Notes: generated from the sequence alone by a model not told the origin. DNA of 64,000 nt from Xylocopa sonorina (GCF_050948175.1 NC_135204.1:1913473-1977472), one strand, 5' to 3'; positions 12,946-25,733 are shown, counted from the first letter of the stretch. Program-made: numbers and translations.

Positions 12946-15900
12946 TCTCTTGTTTGGTGGAAGTGAACTTTCTGAAATTCTTTTGTTCTTGCAGCTATTT
13001 ACACGAAAATAACGCTATTGTCAAACCGTAAAGCTTAAAAAAAATTCTTCGAAGAATGCTGAGTAGAGGCTAAAAAATTGCATGTATCAATGTTGAAAAT
13101 CAGAGAGCTTCATAGTCGTAGCTTCATTACGATTAATGCTGGCGCAGTATACACGAAGAAAGGAGCACTTTTGGCATTGTTGGTGAAATTCTTTTCCATG
13201 TTATATTAACGCCGTTACTTGCCCCCGCGAGCTTTAATCGTGAATAATGAAGGAAAATGAGGACGATTATTTTCCTCGGCGGGGTTAACGACGATATTGG
13301 ACGGAGCCCCTGTAACCTCGTCAGACCGCTATTTTTCGCGCTTCCCGAAAAATCCCCCCACGTCAACGTGACAAACTTTCATCCGGTTTAATTCCAAGCC
13401 GCACCAAGCCGAACCTGGCGCAAGCGATTAACTCCTGGGAAATCTAAGCATCCCTTTTAATCTCTGCGAACCTTTATCAAGTCCTGTCGCTGGCCTACCA
13501 TAACTTGTGTAGTTTACATACGCGCGGACATTGTCTGCAGACAATCTGCATACGATATAAACTTTATCTCTAAAAATTGTCCTCTTTCTAGCATTTTAAC
13601 AATTACAATTAAATTGGCTGCTAAATGACCATTCTCTGACAGTGCACGATGCACAAACAGACATACCAAACATCGATTTTTAACGTCGCTTCCATACTGT
13701 CACTGACTTTTTTAGCCTGTGCTTGCCACCGTTCATTGGATATCCATAAATATTGTACATATTGTACATTTTTCAATGAGAAATATATTTTGTGAGAGAA
13801 AAGATTACAGTCATCCCACCTATAACACGATACTCTTATAACCTAAAATTGCGACAGCCCTCGTAATTATATTATATGTCTTGTCGCAATTTGTTTACCG
13901 TTTCTACACTATCATAACATTATCCAACAGCAGCCAATCGATTTGTAAGCAAGCATTAATTCCCACGCATCGGAACACAATGAAAAAACCGAAATCCATG
14001 TTAATTTTCCTGTCACGAGGAAACAAAATTTCGCTGATACGCGTACACAGCTTTAAATCGTCCATTCGATATGCCTGACACGTGCAATCGAAAATTCGAT
14101 TAATCGTCGAGCAACGTCCGTTACCACGGGTTTTTCTTCGCCGGGTTTTCGTACACCGATGCCAGGAGGAAATTCAGAAATTCCGAAATTGCGGTCACGA
14201 AAGGTAGGCAGGCACTCGCGGTAATTATTCGGCCGACACTGGCCGATCGGTATGATGCCGGGGATTTCCCGATCATTGTAACGCTAATTAAAGCGGGGGA
14301 GACGGCCGCGGCGTCGTTGTTGCATTTTGATAACAGACGGTAACAATTGCTCGATGAATCTGCATGTATATACGTGGGTGGTTATATACGGGGCGTTATA
14401 AATTGTTCGACGGCACGGCATTGACAGGCGGAGAAGCTGCCGCGCGCGCGCGACGTTGTAAATATAATGAGCGGGGCTGCATTGTAAAATTTGACACGCG
14501 GAACCGATGAATTACAAATAGTGGCCCTGTAACAATTACTGGCCAGCCGTCTCGATGCGTTCAATGATATTATAACACCGGGTGGCATTTGCCTGTTGAA
14601 ATTAGACTGGAACTAATAGATCGTCGATTTGGAAGAAACGTCGCTGTTTTTGATTGTGCGACGCGTGGACGCGAGATCAATATTCTAACCAGGAGCTAAT
14701 AATGTTGATTCGTTACTTTATTCGCCTTCGATTTTCAAAATTGTTATTTTTGAATAGTTAACATTTTTTCCGTTTTAATTAATATTTTTAAGGACTCGAA
14801 TAACTAACAGATCAATCTCCCAGACTGACAATTAGGATATAAGTTACTTCCTCAGAATCCGGATATAAGTTAAGCATCCTCAACCATATCGCATCCCAAA
14901 TTCCGATACTACAATCGATTGGAATAAAATGCAACAGATATGGTTACAGGATGTAGATGCATGAAGGAAATTATCTTTTTGTCAATTAATCAATCATTTA
15001 GGTTACAAATGTTATGTGCGGAGTATTCTAGAATGCTAGCGCGAGTGAATTCTATCGGTTTTTGAATATCTTGTAATCGTTTTTAATTAATAAATATCCC
15101 ATAGATGTATTTAATTTCCAAGTAGTATGTCATTTTATACAAGGTACGAAACATGGCAGACTTGTCCCGTTTACCTCTGCTCGATACTAGATAAATGTTA
15201 TGAAAGCGACTATGTAAAAGTTATGAAAAGCATTGAAATGGTAATCCCTGTTTGATTAAGAGTTTAATGGAGTAATTGGAACAATAGCTTGAGTATCGAG
15301 TTATCGAAACTGGACGAGATTCCTCGTTGTCGTGACCAAGTAAAATTCCCGGAAAGGGATAGGCCCCGCAGCTCGAATAAAATAGCTCCGTCCTCTGGTC
15401 TTTCGCATCTTTGTTACCATTATCGGCCGTCCCTAAAGTGGCCTTATGGAAAAGAGAAATTATTGCGCGGCCGCTGCGGAGATAAGTGGTTTCATTGGTG
15501 AAACCAGCGGACAAAACCGTCGCCGGCGCTGGTAACCGTTAGCGGCGGTAATAAATTGGCAGAGAATGCCCGAAGGAAGACGCGGTCTCGTGCTCGTACC
15601 ACGAGGAACGGTTACCAGTTATCGTGTCCTGGTCTACGGCAAGTAAGGAGAGTAAAGCGTCTCGTTTCGACTCGTCCGCGTGATTCAGCCACTCGTGGAA
15701 GATCGTGTCGTCAATAATTAATATCCAGCGCTTGGTAATAAAGCGATACGGAAATTTTTGTTGGAGCGGACCAGATCTGCAGACCTACGAGTCCCAACTT
15801 CGAATCAACGTCGACGATGAAAAGGTGAACGTTTAACCGTTTACTCAAAAAGTCTGTAGCAATTTATACTGGTACACTTTCGATTCCATTGCATAAACGG

Positions 15901-17017
15901 AATATTTCTTCTTATAATTCCACTGTAGAGAAAATCGTCACTGGAAATAACATAATGAGAGTCTGCCGCAGAGGTCAACAGAACTTTTATTAAAACCTCC
16001 CTGCTATAATATGCAAAGAACCATTCATCTTGTAGAGTCTACCTACCTTGATCTTACCTACTCCCAGCCATCTCGCAGGAATCCCAGGAGAACGGTGTTT
16101 TATTCAAAATTCTAACCCGTTAAACTGTCTCATGAATCATCTATCGCGGCCACGGTGAAATCCCTAGGAAATATTAAAAACAGAAGTCTAGGAGAGGATC
16201 CATTAAAGTGGCCGGTCGAGGACGATCCGGGAGGAGGACTCGCGGAGCGACGTCGTAATCTCGTTGCGGGGCATGGTTCGCGCGCAATTCCTCCTGCACG
16301 ACGGAGTAGCATAACTTTGCACTTTGTCTCCAAGGAACTGTGGCAAACTGGCACGGCCTACGAGGGAAAGAGAGGGCTCGGAGAAAGAGGCGGAGACACG
16401 GGCGGCAGGAAGTTTGGTAACTCGCTATGTCGACGACATCGACGCCGGTGTCGATGTATTTTCACGCGTTTGTACACGGCCACTTGGCTGCTGCAGATAA
16501 TTTCGCCGACGTCTCGAAAAGTTCATCCCGCTGCAGGTGTCTACCCTGTGAGCGGATCGGAAGGTTTCCTCAGACTTGCCGCATTTACCTCGACGTATTT
16601 CGAACATAATACTCTCACTCGTCGTTTCACTGGCTCTTTTCAATCATTTTTTGTTTAGAAATTCCTAGCTTCTCATCTATATACATTACATACAGGACTG
16701 TTGACTGGAGAATCTGGGCTCCTCTCGTTTAAGAAAAATGACGACGCAAAGTGTGCACGTGTTTTTCTTTCAGGCTCTTAGAATCGATAAATTTCTTTAG
16801 AATTTGATTATAACCAATTTAGAATTCGATTAGATTTTGATTATAACCAAGATTCTGTTTTTTACAAGATTATATTGGAATAATCCAACATATTGGTCAT
16901 TAATAAATAATGAATAATCGAACGATGTCGTTCACATGGTCGCATCGACTGCAAATTAAATCCAGAAACGTCTCGAACGCTTGAAAGCCACTAACAACCC
17001 CCTTTCTGTCATTCCAG

Positions 17018-17191
17018 ACATGCTACGAGATGGAGAGGTACCTGAAGGACGAGCCGAAGCTGCAGTCGTACAAAAAATTGCCCACAGAGTTAGACACGGC
17101 ACCCTGGAATCTCTTCAGGGCGCCCCCTATCTCGTGGACAGCGTCCACCGGGACCGCCAACGCACAATTCGAATCGCCAATCAAAATGGAA
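17018..17191 (+). CDS. luna: luna coding exon A (conserved TCYEMERYL segment)
   Basis: The exon has 174 nt, 58 codons, phase 0 at both ends. It starts after a pyrimidine-rich acceptor ending in ATTCCAG and ends before the strong donor GTGAGT. It reads TCYEMERYLKDEPKLQSYKK and goes on through a PWNLFRAPPISW segment. The TC-x-E-x-ERYL motif matches the N-terminal activation region of KLF6/KLF7, where it follows a WQQ sequence carried on the previous exon. The last residues, IKME (visible residues 55-58), fit the SUMO consensus (hydrophobic-K-x-E). Reading on into the intron gives a stop after four codons (GTG AGT AGC CAC TGA), so retaining this 136-bp intron would truncate the protein. Confidence 0.9.
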
Positions 17192-17327
17192 GTGAGTAGC
17201 CACTGATCGATCCGCGTACTTTCCCCTGTTTTGTTGGCTCTGTGTCCCGCTCGCACACAAGCGTGTTTGGAACAGCGTGTCAGTGTCGGTTCTTTCTTTT
17301 TTTCCCCCCGGTGCTCGCGCGGCGCAG
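17192..17327 (+). other. luna: intron A of luna (136 bp)
   Basis: GTGAGT donor; the acceptor CGCGGCGCAG follows a T/C tract at about 17291-17309. An in-frame stop occurs at the fifth codon, so this is a true intron and not missed coding sequence. Confidence 0.85.
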
Positions 17328-17573
17328 GTGACGACGTCGCCGGAAGACAGGGAAACGCTCTGTCTGGACGACATAAAGTTCAGCCCAGGCGATCACAATC
17401 ACAACGGCCGCGATAGGGATCTCCTGGATCGGCACCTCGATTCTTTGTCCATGTCGTCGTCGAGTTCGGCGTGTTCGGCGTTGTCCTGGGACAGCTCGCC
17501 CTCCGTCTCGTGCAGGGCGTTTATTCTCAAGAAGGAGCCCAGCGAAGACCTCGAAGAGGATGAAGAGCACGAG
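17328..17573 (+). CDS. luna: luna coding exon B (Ser-rich/acidic activation region)
   Basis: The exon has 246 nt, 82 codons, phase 0 at both ends (visible residues 59-140). It starts VTTSPEDRETLCLDDIKFSP, continues with a His/Asn/Asp-rich stretch, then the serine-rich segment SLSMSSSSSACSALSWDSS, and ends in an acidic run, EDLEEDEEHE. This composition is typical of a KLF activation region. LKKE at residues 125-128 is a second SUMO-type site, placed beside EPSED. The 5' acceptor is good. The donor, GTGTGC, is a poor match to the usual GTRAGT, so this exon end may be used inefficiently. The frame and the acidic run continue directly into the next exon (HE then EVEDEEDSGCE), which supports the join. 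Confidence 0.88.
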
Positions 17574-18975
17574 GTGTGCCCTTGTCGGGTTTTTATTTTT
17601 ATCCAACGCCCCCTTTCTCTTTTCAATTCTTCTACCTCAAATTTGTCTGTTTGTCTGTTCGGTACAAATTTTCCAATTCATTTAAAAGTAACTTTCCGAT
17701 GAGCTAGAGACTTGAAAAAACATTAAACACAGTTCAGAAATGGATGAGAATGCGATATTAACTCGCTTACTTGTCTGTTTGTTCGTTAGGGTTCCATATG
17801 GAATCCTATTACTAAGCTCACGCTATTTGTCCGTCCGTCTGGCTGTCCTACTTTTAAGAGGCCAATCTGGATTAGAGACCTCGATTAAGAATCTGCGTTA
17901 ATAATCAGACTTGATAGAAATAATAAGGAAATAATTGTATCACATTCGCAAACATACAGAGGTACAGACGAACAGACACAAAAAAAATTTCACACATCCA
18001 AGACTAAAAAGTAGAAAATAATTTTTCCTAGTCCTCTACAGATTCATAACTTCATTATCTGTTGTATGCACTCCACGTTTTTCGTTTGAAAGTTTACAGG
18101 TATTTCCGTAGATATCAAAGATTCAGAATCACAAATTTTTAGAAAAATTATTTTATACTTTTTAATCCATCTTAAAAACGTGGTTCATTCAAAAATTTTG
18201 TTTATTTAAATAATTATTTTCTTCTCTCGATTTAATTTATTACTCGCATCGTACCTTTTTCTCTCTTTTTACCTGCGCAATACTCCTTTGTCTTTCCGTA
18301 TTTCTTAATTTTCCATGTTAGCGTTCAATATTATCTCACAGTACGCGAAATAGATAGTAATTGAATTAAGACGAAACATCAAAATTTGATTTGCAAGATT
18401 TTCCACAAATCTCATCCACGAAGCCATTTGCACACCACGATCGGGCCACTCGTATTTATCACGAGCCTCGCGTGATGTTATACGACGAGAGATTAACGAT
18501 TGATTAGAACGACAGTGAAGTCGAGCGAGAAATTCGCGTAAAAGGAGCGATCGATTAAACGAAATTAATTATCCCAGCAAGAACATCTGCGTTTGCCATG
18601 CGATTGCAACCACCTCCGAATGCCGGGCGCGTCCCTCGCGTTTTGGCCTGTCGCGTTAACAATGACCGTCAAATTTCAATTATCGTCAAACGTCACTGTT
18701 CTACAAATAACGATTCTTCCTATTTTCCATCGGTTACGCGTGATTCGTCTGTGTGCAAGTGTAATTCGCGCGCACGTGCACACGGCGCACGTTTACACGC
18801 ACGCGTGGACCGTGCGTAATCCGTTTACGAGGTCATTTGGCGTTGATCGATTCGACGCTGGGGCCGGCGTATCGGACATCGATACCGTTTTAACCAGTTG
18901 CATGCACTTTAATTAGAGGCCCCCGCCAGTTATCGTGAATCCCTTTCGCGTAATGAATTACGTTACCGGCACCAG
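17574..18975 (+). other. luna: intron B of luna (1402 bp)
   Basis: The intron is largely AT-rich. It contains several short GTCTGTTTGT / CCGTCCGTCTG-type runs at about 17640-17850, and a CpG- and CACG-rich patch at about 18590-18850. I see no coding sequence with support. The acceptor GGCACCAG lacks a strong pyrimidine tract. Confidence 0.75.
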
Positions 18976-19187
18976 GAAGTCGAAGACGAGGAGGACAGCG
19001 GCTGCGAGAGCGAAGGTCAGATCCTGACGCCACCGTCGAGCCCAGGCTCGGGTCAAGGTCATTCCAACTCCAGTCATTCGTCGAGTGGGAGTTCGATGCT
19101 CGACGTGCAGAACCTTAACCTTCATGGGACGGGCGGCAGGAGCGCCATCGTCAGGGTTACCACCAGCAACGCGCAGGGTGTCGCAAG
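18976..19187 (+). CDS. luna: luna coding exon C (LTPPSSP motif)
   Basis: The exon has 212 nt, starts in phase 0 and leaves two bases (AG) for a split Arg codon. It begins EVEDEEDSGCESEGQ and then reads ILTPPSSPGSGQG (visible residues 156-168); the TPPSSP core is also found in KLF7 at the corresponding place. A Ser/His-rich segment follows (HSNSSHSSSGSSM), then a more hydrophobic stretch, GRSAIVRVTTSNAQGVA, ahead of the donor GTGGGT. The exon is part of the regulatory half of the protein and has no zinc-binding residues. Its acceptor is weak, and it follows the weak donor of exon B, so the B-C junction is the least certain one in the model, although frame and composition fit. Confidence 0.85.
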
Positions 19188-19457
19188 GTGGGTAGTTTCC
19201 GCTACTTTAATCTCTCCTTCCGTAAGAAGAGAATTCATTTATTTTAGTAGAATTCAGTTGTTCCTTTTTCTCTAAAATTGAATACTTAGTATCAGAGTTG
19301 TTTCTTTTAATAAAAATTCTTCTTCTACGTTTTAAGAAGATAACCAGTTTCATGGAAAACGGTCGAACAAAAAGTTATTCAGTTTTAAGTGTTTAGTCAC
19401 GAATCTAAATGAGAAATCACCCATCGGTACGCCTATAGTTTCGCCTCTTTCTCGCAG
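19188..19457 (+). other. luna: intron C of luna (270 bp)
   Basis: Donor GTGGGTAG, acceptor TCGCCTCTTTCTCGCAG with a good pyrimidine tract. The interior is AT-rich and has no features. Confidence 0.8.
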
Positions 19458-19684
19458 ACTGATCTCCGTCACAGCAAATGGCTACCCTACGGTCGCAGGC
19501 ACGCAACACGCACACGCAGGGACAACTGCAGCTGCGAGCACCGTGGCTAACAGGCACCACGCGAGGAGCCACGAGCACAGTCCGCCTGATACGAAGCGCA
19601 GGATACACAAATGCCAATTTCCGGGTTGCAAGAAGGTCTACACCAAGAGCTCGCATCTGAAGGCCCATCAAAGGACGCACACGG
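19458..19684 (+). CDS. luna: luna coding exon D (zinc finger 1)
   Basis: The exon has 227 nt, completes the split Arg and leaves one base (G) of a Gly codon. An Ala/His/Thr-rich linker (visible residues 212-251) leads into a basic stretch, TKRRIHK, and then finger 1, CQFPGCKKVYTKSSHLKAHQ, ending RTHTG. Zinc ligands are Cys263, Cys268, His281 and His285 (C-x4-C-x12-H-x3-H), as in KLF6/7. The recognition helix KSSHLKA is the family's usual one for CACCC/GC-box sites. The exon stops inside the TGEKP linker between fingers 1 and 2, followed by a strong GTGAGT donor. Unspliced read-through adds only Glu and then meets TGA at 19690-19692. Confidence 0.95.
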
Positions 19685-22600
19685 GTGAGTGACCCCTGTT
19701 AACTGTTCCGCGTCGTGTATATCGATGCGTCGCGACCGGTCGATTAGTTCAGGATTAGATTCGAACTGAGATTCAATGGGGCAAAAAACGTTCGACTAGA
19801 ACGAGACAGAAACAGCGTCGACGCTTCGATTAACATTCCTCTCGGAGTTTCTTCGGGAAGAGAATTTCAGTCTTCCTGTCGAGTCATTTGTCCGACGCTG
19901 TTATTGATCGGCGAAAAATCGGACGATCCTTGATCGTTTCCATGCAATTCATCAGAAATTTCAAGCTTTCGTTATACACCTATCACGCAGTTATCATTGA
20001 ACTGTCAACGTTTCGCAAGGCATCGCAACTATCTCCGACACAGCTAATGATATTATGGTAATAACGATAATCGATTACTATTCTATATATTATATTTACA
20101 TCGATCGAATGGCAAATAGATACCATTTGTACGGTCAGTCGAAAATATCAATCCGTCATTGATTAAGGGTTGTAACGCATTCCACGTCGTGTTATTTAAC
20201 CTCCGTACCGTTAGTAGAATTGGGAAAACGCGTAACGATCTCCGTTCCGAAATGACCGGGGGCAGTCGCTCGCTCCAACATTCATCACTGTTCCCGCAAT
20301 TAAAGTGACGCGCGTTACGAATCATCGAATACGCGGCGTTTGGCCATTAATAAACGTTAGAGGGCCGCGGCGTCTGTCTCCGCGCGCGTTCCACGCGACA
20401 CCGGGCGGCGGCGTCGGCCTTTCTTCGCGATTCGGTTAATCGTTAGTCACGCGATTATCCTCGGCAGCCTGTCTGGGGGTAAACGGACGGGGAACAATCG
20501 CGGACGTATCCCGCGAGCAGCCGGGGACAAATTCCCCGGCGCGACGCGTCCCACGCCGCCACCCTTATCGCGGCGAATAACAATGCATAATTAATTACGA
20601 ACGGTGAATTAAGGGAGCGTGTTCGGCTTGTACGGCGGCTCCCAGGTACGAGGGCCGTGCACACGCCCGCGATGAATGCGGAGACCGGATGATACATGTT
20701 TAATGCCTCCCCTCCGAAACCGGTCTACCCGCGTGTTTTATTCGTCGATCGATCGAGGACCCAGCCGTACCCTTTTTGCCTTCTGCTACGACTCAAGTTT
20801 CACTCGTGTCTGCTGATGAGAATGTAATGGGCCAGTTCGCTACGCGATTAAGATGTTCCCCGTAATCGGTTCTCGATTTAGCGATCGGGCTTGCGCGGGT
20901 GAAACTAACGCGGGGAGACGTCAATCACGTGGCTAATCAAATAGATTCAGGTTTGAGTTTCTTTCGTGCGAGTGAATTTTGTGTGTTTCGTATCGGTTTC
21001 TTCTTTTATCTGACAACTGTTTTACTCAATACTTTTTAATACTAATTAACTCTTTTCTTCGCTGCGTATCCTTCATTTCCCCCGAAAATCCTTTCTTACC
21101 ACCACTAATTACGCACTTATGGCGAAAAATATACGCCTTTCGACTTTCCCCTTCTGGGTTGGAAATTTCCTTGCATTTGTTACAGTAACACGATTTGTAG
21201 TGACCACTTCAATTTGATGTAATTTTTTCATAAATCTCGTCATCGTTTCAATCTTCCCAATTGTGTTCTCATTCGTTTAATTATTCATTTGCTATGAATA
21301 TTTAAAAAGCGAGGTTCGAAAGATCCCCCTTATTTCTGACAGCCAAGCGGTGGCCAGGAGAAAGCAGTCAGAAGTCAGACACGAGTAATCTTTTCAGCGT
21401 CACCGTCACTTCCGTAAGCTGCGTCACTTCGAGCCAGTAACTGACCGAGCACGTTATTGCCATGCGGTCACCTCTCCTCCCCGCTTCGCTCGAAGGCTCT
21501 TCGCGGTTGGTTGCGGCACCAGGTGACGGCAGAGGGCTGTAATTAACGAGGACCCTCTTCCTCTTTCGCCTCGCTTTCCAACCCTCGTCTTCCGTCCTCT
21601 CTTGGTCCCCGTGGTTTTTGTCGCGTCACACCTCGATCCCCTTCGGCCACAGGCGCTGTGCGTTCACGCGTACTAGCGCGTAATTACCCGCGCGTCGTGG
21701 AATCACGAAATCTGCCGCTCGTGATTTCGTATGCACGCGTCTGTTTCACGTGATTGTGCGCACACGCGAGTCATTTCTATGATGTAGGTGCAATTGCGAA
21801 TTACGTAGTTGTATTTCAAGTGCAGATGTCGGATTTGCAGATGAGAGCACTTTTATTTTTATTGTCTTCTGCCCATTACTATGATACTAGGGTTACGTCC
21901 CTTGTGTCACTTCGTAAGTAGTTCGATTAAAGCACAGAGGGCGACTTGATATTAATTTCGAAACGACGTCGATCTTATTTCCAAATTTTTACATTTTTAG
22001 GTTATTAACTATATTATTTTCTAATAATTACTTGAGTTCTTACTTCTTCCTGCAGCGCTTCATAAAATACGGCACTAAACTAAAGCTGGTAATCTCTAAA
22101 TTAAGATTTAGAGGTTTTTTTTATTTCATTATTAGAATAATCAAAGATGCTTTCAGCTGAATAAAAAGCATCTTCATATTCCCCGATTTTTACGAGTTTA
22201 GCCCATTGTCGAGGCTCAAATGACATCGCGTTATCGACTTATAAACAAGACGAAAGGCGGCGAATTCTACGAGTTCGATCCGACACAAATCCTTTTACCA
22301 TAAAATAACCAGTTAGATGACCTGTAATGCAGCTGTGAAATATTTCCGAGCGTCGAGTCTTTCATAAATTCGTTCGTAAATCCGTCTCATCGTTAGATCG
22401 GATCTCGGCTCGTTTCGCCGCGTCCTCGTAATAACGTACACACAGGTGATTAAGCGTGTGCACGCGTCCACGTATGTTTGCTCACGTGAATGGCTACAGG
22501 TGCGCCCGCGTGCACCGTTTCGCGTGCGTTTATTTACCCGCACGCGTATCCGGTGCCTACAGGAAAGCGCGCAGATGTGTAATTTCGGTCTACGCATCGC

Positions 22601-24913
22601 GGCAGTTGAGACGGCGAGAGGGTTCCTAGAGACAGGCAAAGCGATGAGAGGGAACGCAGAGGGAATTATAGAGGAACGGACGGTGCAGGGAAAACGCGTG
22701 ACGGGGGGCTACAGGGTGGTCTGAAAGCAAGGTCCAAGAATTTGTAGACAAATTTATATATTCGAAACAAGTAAAACATTAGTCTAGACGATACAATGTT
22801 GGAATTTTGGAACGAGTAAAAGTTCAGTACATAAATTCAGTTGGGAGTCTTATGTTGTGTCGCGAAAATTAAAAATAGCTATTTTTGAGGACTCCCAATT
22901 ATTACTCACCTTTTCCCTTCCTACTTGAATTTTTCTAAATACAAGAATTAGGGCATAGCTTTAATGCCTTAGCTCAATAACTAATAATGACGTACCATAA
23001 ATCCAATACGTTTAATTCGTATTCCGTTCGGTCGCGGTAACTTCAAGCGTTACCCCGATGAATTTTTCCGACATCCTACTTATACTACATTTCAACTCTT
23101 AGTATATAAACTGTTGGATTTCTTCAAGTCTCATCTACTCTCAACTACGCAAGGCGAAGCTAAGGACTTTTAAGAATTTTTGTCTGCTGGAGACGCCTGG
23201 TTGATCGTAACTATTGGGCACACGGTTGCATCCACGACGCGGTGCGTCTATTGACGACAGTCTCGATCGAGGTGTTTTCAAACCGATGATGCGACCATTC
23301 AATGCGACCGCTGCCAGGCAACCCCTTATTTGAAGCCAGCCTGTACGCAGAAACAAGGAGATAAGAGGGATAAAGAAGAACGCGCGGTGTAAAGAATGGC
23401 GCAGATGGGCGAAAAGGGCGATGCGAAGAGGGAAAGAAAACGGGATGGGCGAGAGAGGATGGGTAGAATAAGAGAGAGGGCAATAAGAGAGAGGTTGGCT
23501 GGGACGCCTTCATCCTGCTGCAGCCTGGCAGGTACGTCGGGATTGCTTCTCGCGGATCGTTAAGCAGAACTGCTAACTACGGGATTATGCATACTGCGGA
23601 CCCCGTCCTGCAATTATGACTCTGTTATGAATTCGCCCTGACGCGAGGAGATCCTCCCCGCGCCTGGGAGCTCCGTACCGAACGACGCTCCACGTCACGT
23701 AGGTGTCGCGCGGCACGGTCGAACGTTTATTCCGCTGAAAACGCTCGGCGCGGGGATTGGCTGTAAAGGACGTCGCGCGTGCGCTACCAACACCCCCTTC
23801 ACCCGGCTATTACCACCGTCGTAATTGGTTTCCCGGTGACGGATGTTCCCGCTGACGGATCCCCGGGATTTTCCGGTTAATCGTTCGTCCGCGGACTCGT
23901 GTAGCGCTTTGACATTCACAGAGTTCCGCTTAATCCGATCCGATATTGTTTCCTTTTCGCGTAACCAGTTTTCGATATCACGCTGCGCACGCTATTCCTT
24001 TTTGACGGTCGGTGATTCTTTACCTTTGTCTACACTTTCGGTGTCTCGAAATTCCTCGCAATTTTTCCAACTCTATCACTGCGGCGAGTATGCGATATTA
24101 GCATGTCAGATTGGTTCCCCTTCGACTACTGAGCAAAACCGTGGTATCCGGGGATACCATCGATACTCTCGAGTGCGAGGAACACCCGGAAAGGAACGCT
24201 CGAGGTCCTGATTTTTTTAAACGGTAAAAGTGTTACAGTAAGAAAAACGCAGTGAAAGGGTTAACAAATTCGGAGCTCGAGCTCCGAACGAAGTAGAGGA
24301 GCGGACATTCCGAGACACCCTGTATCCCGCGCTCCGCGCGCTCTCCAGTTCCTCTGGCCAAATTTCAAAGTCAAAGTCGAGCGCGGACCCCTGTCGTGAC
24401 GCGTGCGTACGTGCGCCCGCCCCCTGAGCGAATTCCAGAGAGCTCAAAGAGGCGCGGGTCGAAAGAAACAGGCGGGGCGGAGGACCAGCGGGAGACACGG
24501 ACGAAAAAGTTGGACCGAAGGCGGAGGAAAGTCCGCGAAACTTTTATCCAGAGATGGAAATACCGGTATACTTTGATCTCGGCCGGCGAATCTAATTACT
24601 GCCGGGCTTGGAAGGAGCGTTCGCGAGTGTACCGGGGACGCGAAACGAGGCGAATCGTCGAATCAGGGAGTCCGGGGCGATCGTGTGGCCGAGTCAACAT
24701 CAAGGCTCGTTACGAATTCCATCGGCGAAGTTTCCTTTCGTGGATCTTTCGGCATGTAGATATATCCGCCGGGCCAGCGGGAGGTCGTTCATCCCTGACC
24801 CAGCTCCCTTTCTCAGCCGTCGCCGTTGGCTGGCTGCGTCTCGAGACTCTCTCGTCTTAACGACGAACCGATCCGATTAGACGATTTAACAGTCAAAGCC
24901 GTCGCCTTGGACT

Positions 24914-24931
24914 CCCCCCCCCCCCCCCCCC
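24914..24931. repeat. poly-C run (18 C)
   Basis: An uninterrupted run of 18 cytosines. Runs of 16 G (44616-44631) and 13 G (52968-52980) occur further right. Confidence 0.95.
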
Positions 24932-25729
24932 TCCTTAGTTAATTCGCTTCTAACGAGCCGATAAGATGCTAACTCTAAACAGCCTAGCCTAGCCACGCTG
25001 ATCAGATTAACCGCGGCGTTATAGTTCGATCTTCTCGAGATGATACGATTCGGTTTGCAAACAGTGAATTTTTCATTGGACACTTTCTGCATCCATTGTG
25101 AATGGATCGTTTCCTATCTCTTAGCGATAGTTTCGTCTCCATAATTAGTTTCCTGCCATCCATTCATCATGTTCGTTTCGTCTGTAACCAACCTGGAAAT
25201 ATCTTCAAGAGAGCGTTAAACATTTTCTAGGATTTGTTTCTTGTTTATCCACTTTGGCCGTCAATATCGCGTTTCCAGTGATTTCTTCGTTTTTACTCCG
25301 GCAAAGCCTTTCTACGCGATTCCCCCGTGGGAATCAAGGAACTATCGATCCGTTGGCCCAACAGCCTCCCGGCGACTGTACGCGTGCAAAGAAAAGCCCG
25401 GAGAAACAGCAGCAGAAGAAGACCAAGGGGAAGAAGGAGGAGGAGAAGAAGGGACGGAAGTAGGGAAAAAGAGAGAGATTTCCAATTACAGGGACTTTCT
25501 GTTCCGGAATTCCATTCCAAACACCATTGTTCTCGCGTCCCGAGCTGTGGACAGGACTTTGATCCCACCGTGGAGTCCAATCGTTTCGCTAGAAACTTTT
25601 CGCAATCGTTCTCTTAGTGCTCGCTGATGGAATGTCAATATATTTGGAAAATTAAAGGAACGACAGGTTCGTTATACCGTGAATTTGTCCGGCGCTGATC
25701 GATTTAGCCCTCGTTCCTCATTCGCATGG

Positions 25730-25733
<4 letters not shown>

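Larger units (their letters stand above)
1..17017 (+). other. upstream intron or 5' flank of luna; no supportable coding sequence
   Basis: The acceptor of exon A at 17011-17017 means that at least the right end is intron. I looked for the KLF6/7 N-terminal exon (an initiating MD.L segment, a DTGYF-like motif, a WQQ end before a donor) and did not find it. CpG-rich patches (about 1-400, 1250-2100, 3650-4650, 6650-8250, 8700-9350, 10700-11650, 15300-15700, 16130-16560) contain ORFs without recognisable domains. AT-rich stretches between them contain the dispersed-repeat copies noted below. No tRNA genes or simple promoters could be called. Confidence 0.6.

Noticed and set aside
22709..24331. 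TACAGGGTGG...ACACCCTGTA pair considered as ends of a 1.6 kb mariner-type element
   Set aside because: Only about 10 bp match, the interior has no transposase, and the match could be chance or two separate remnants.
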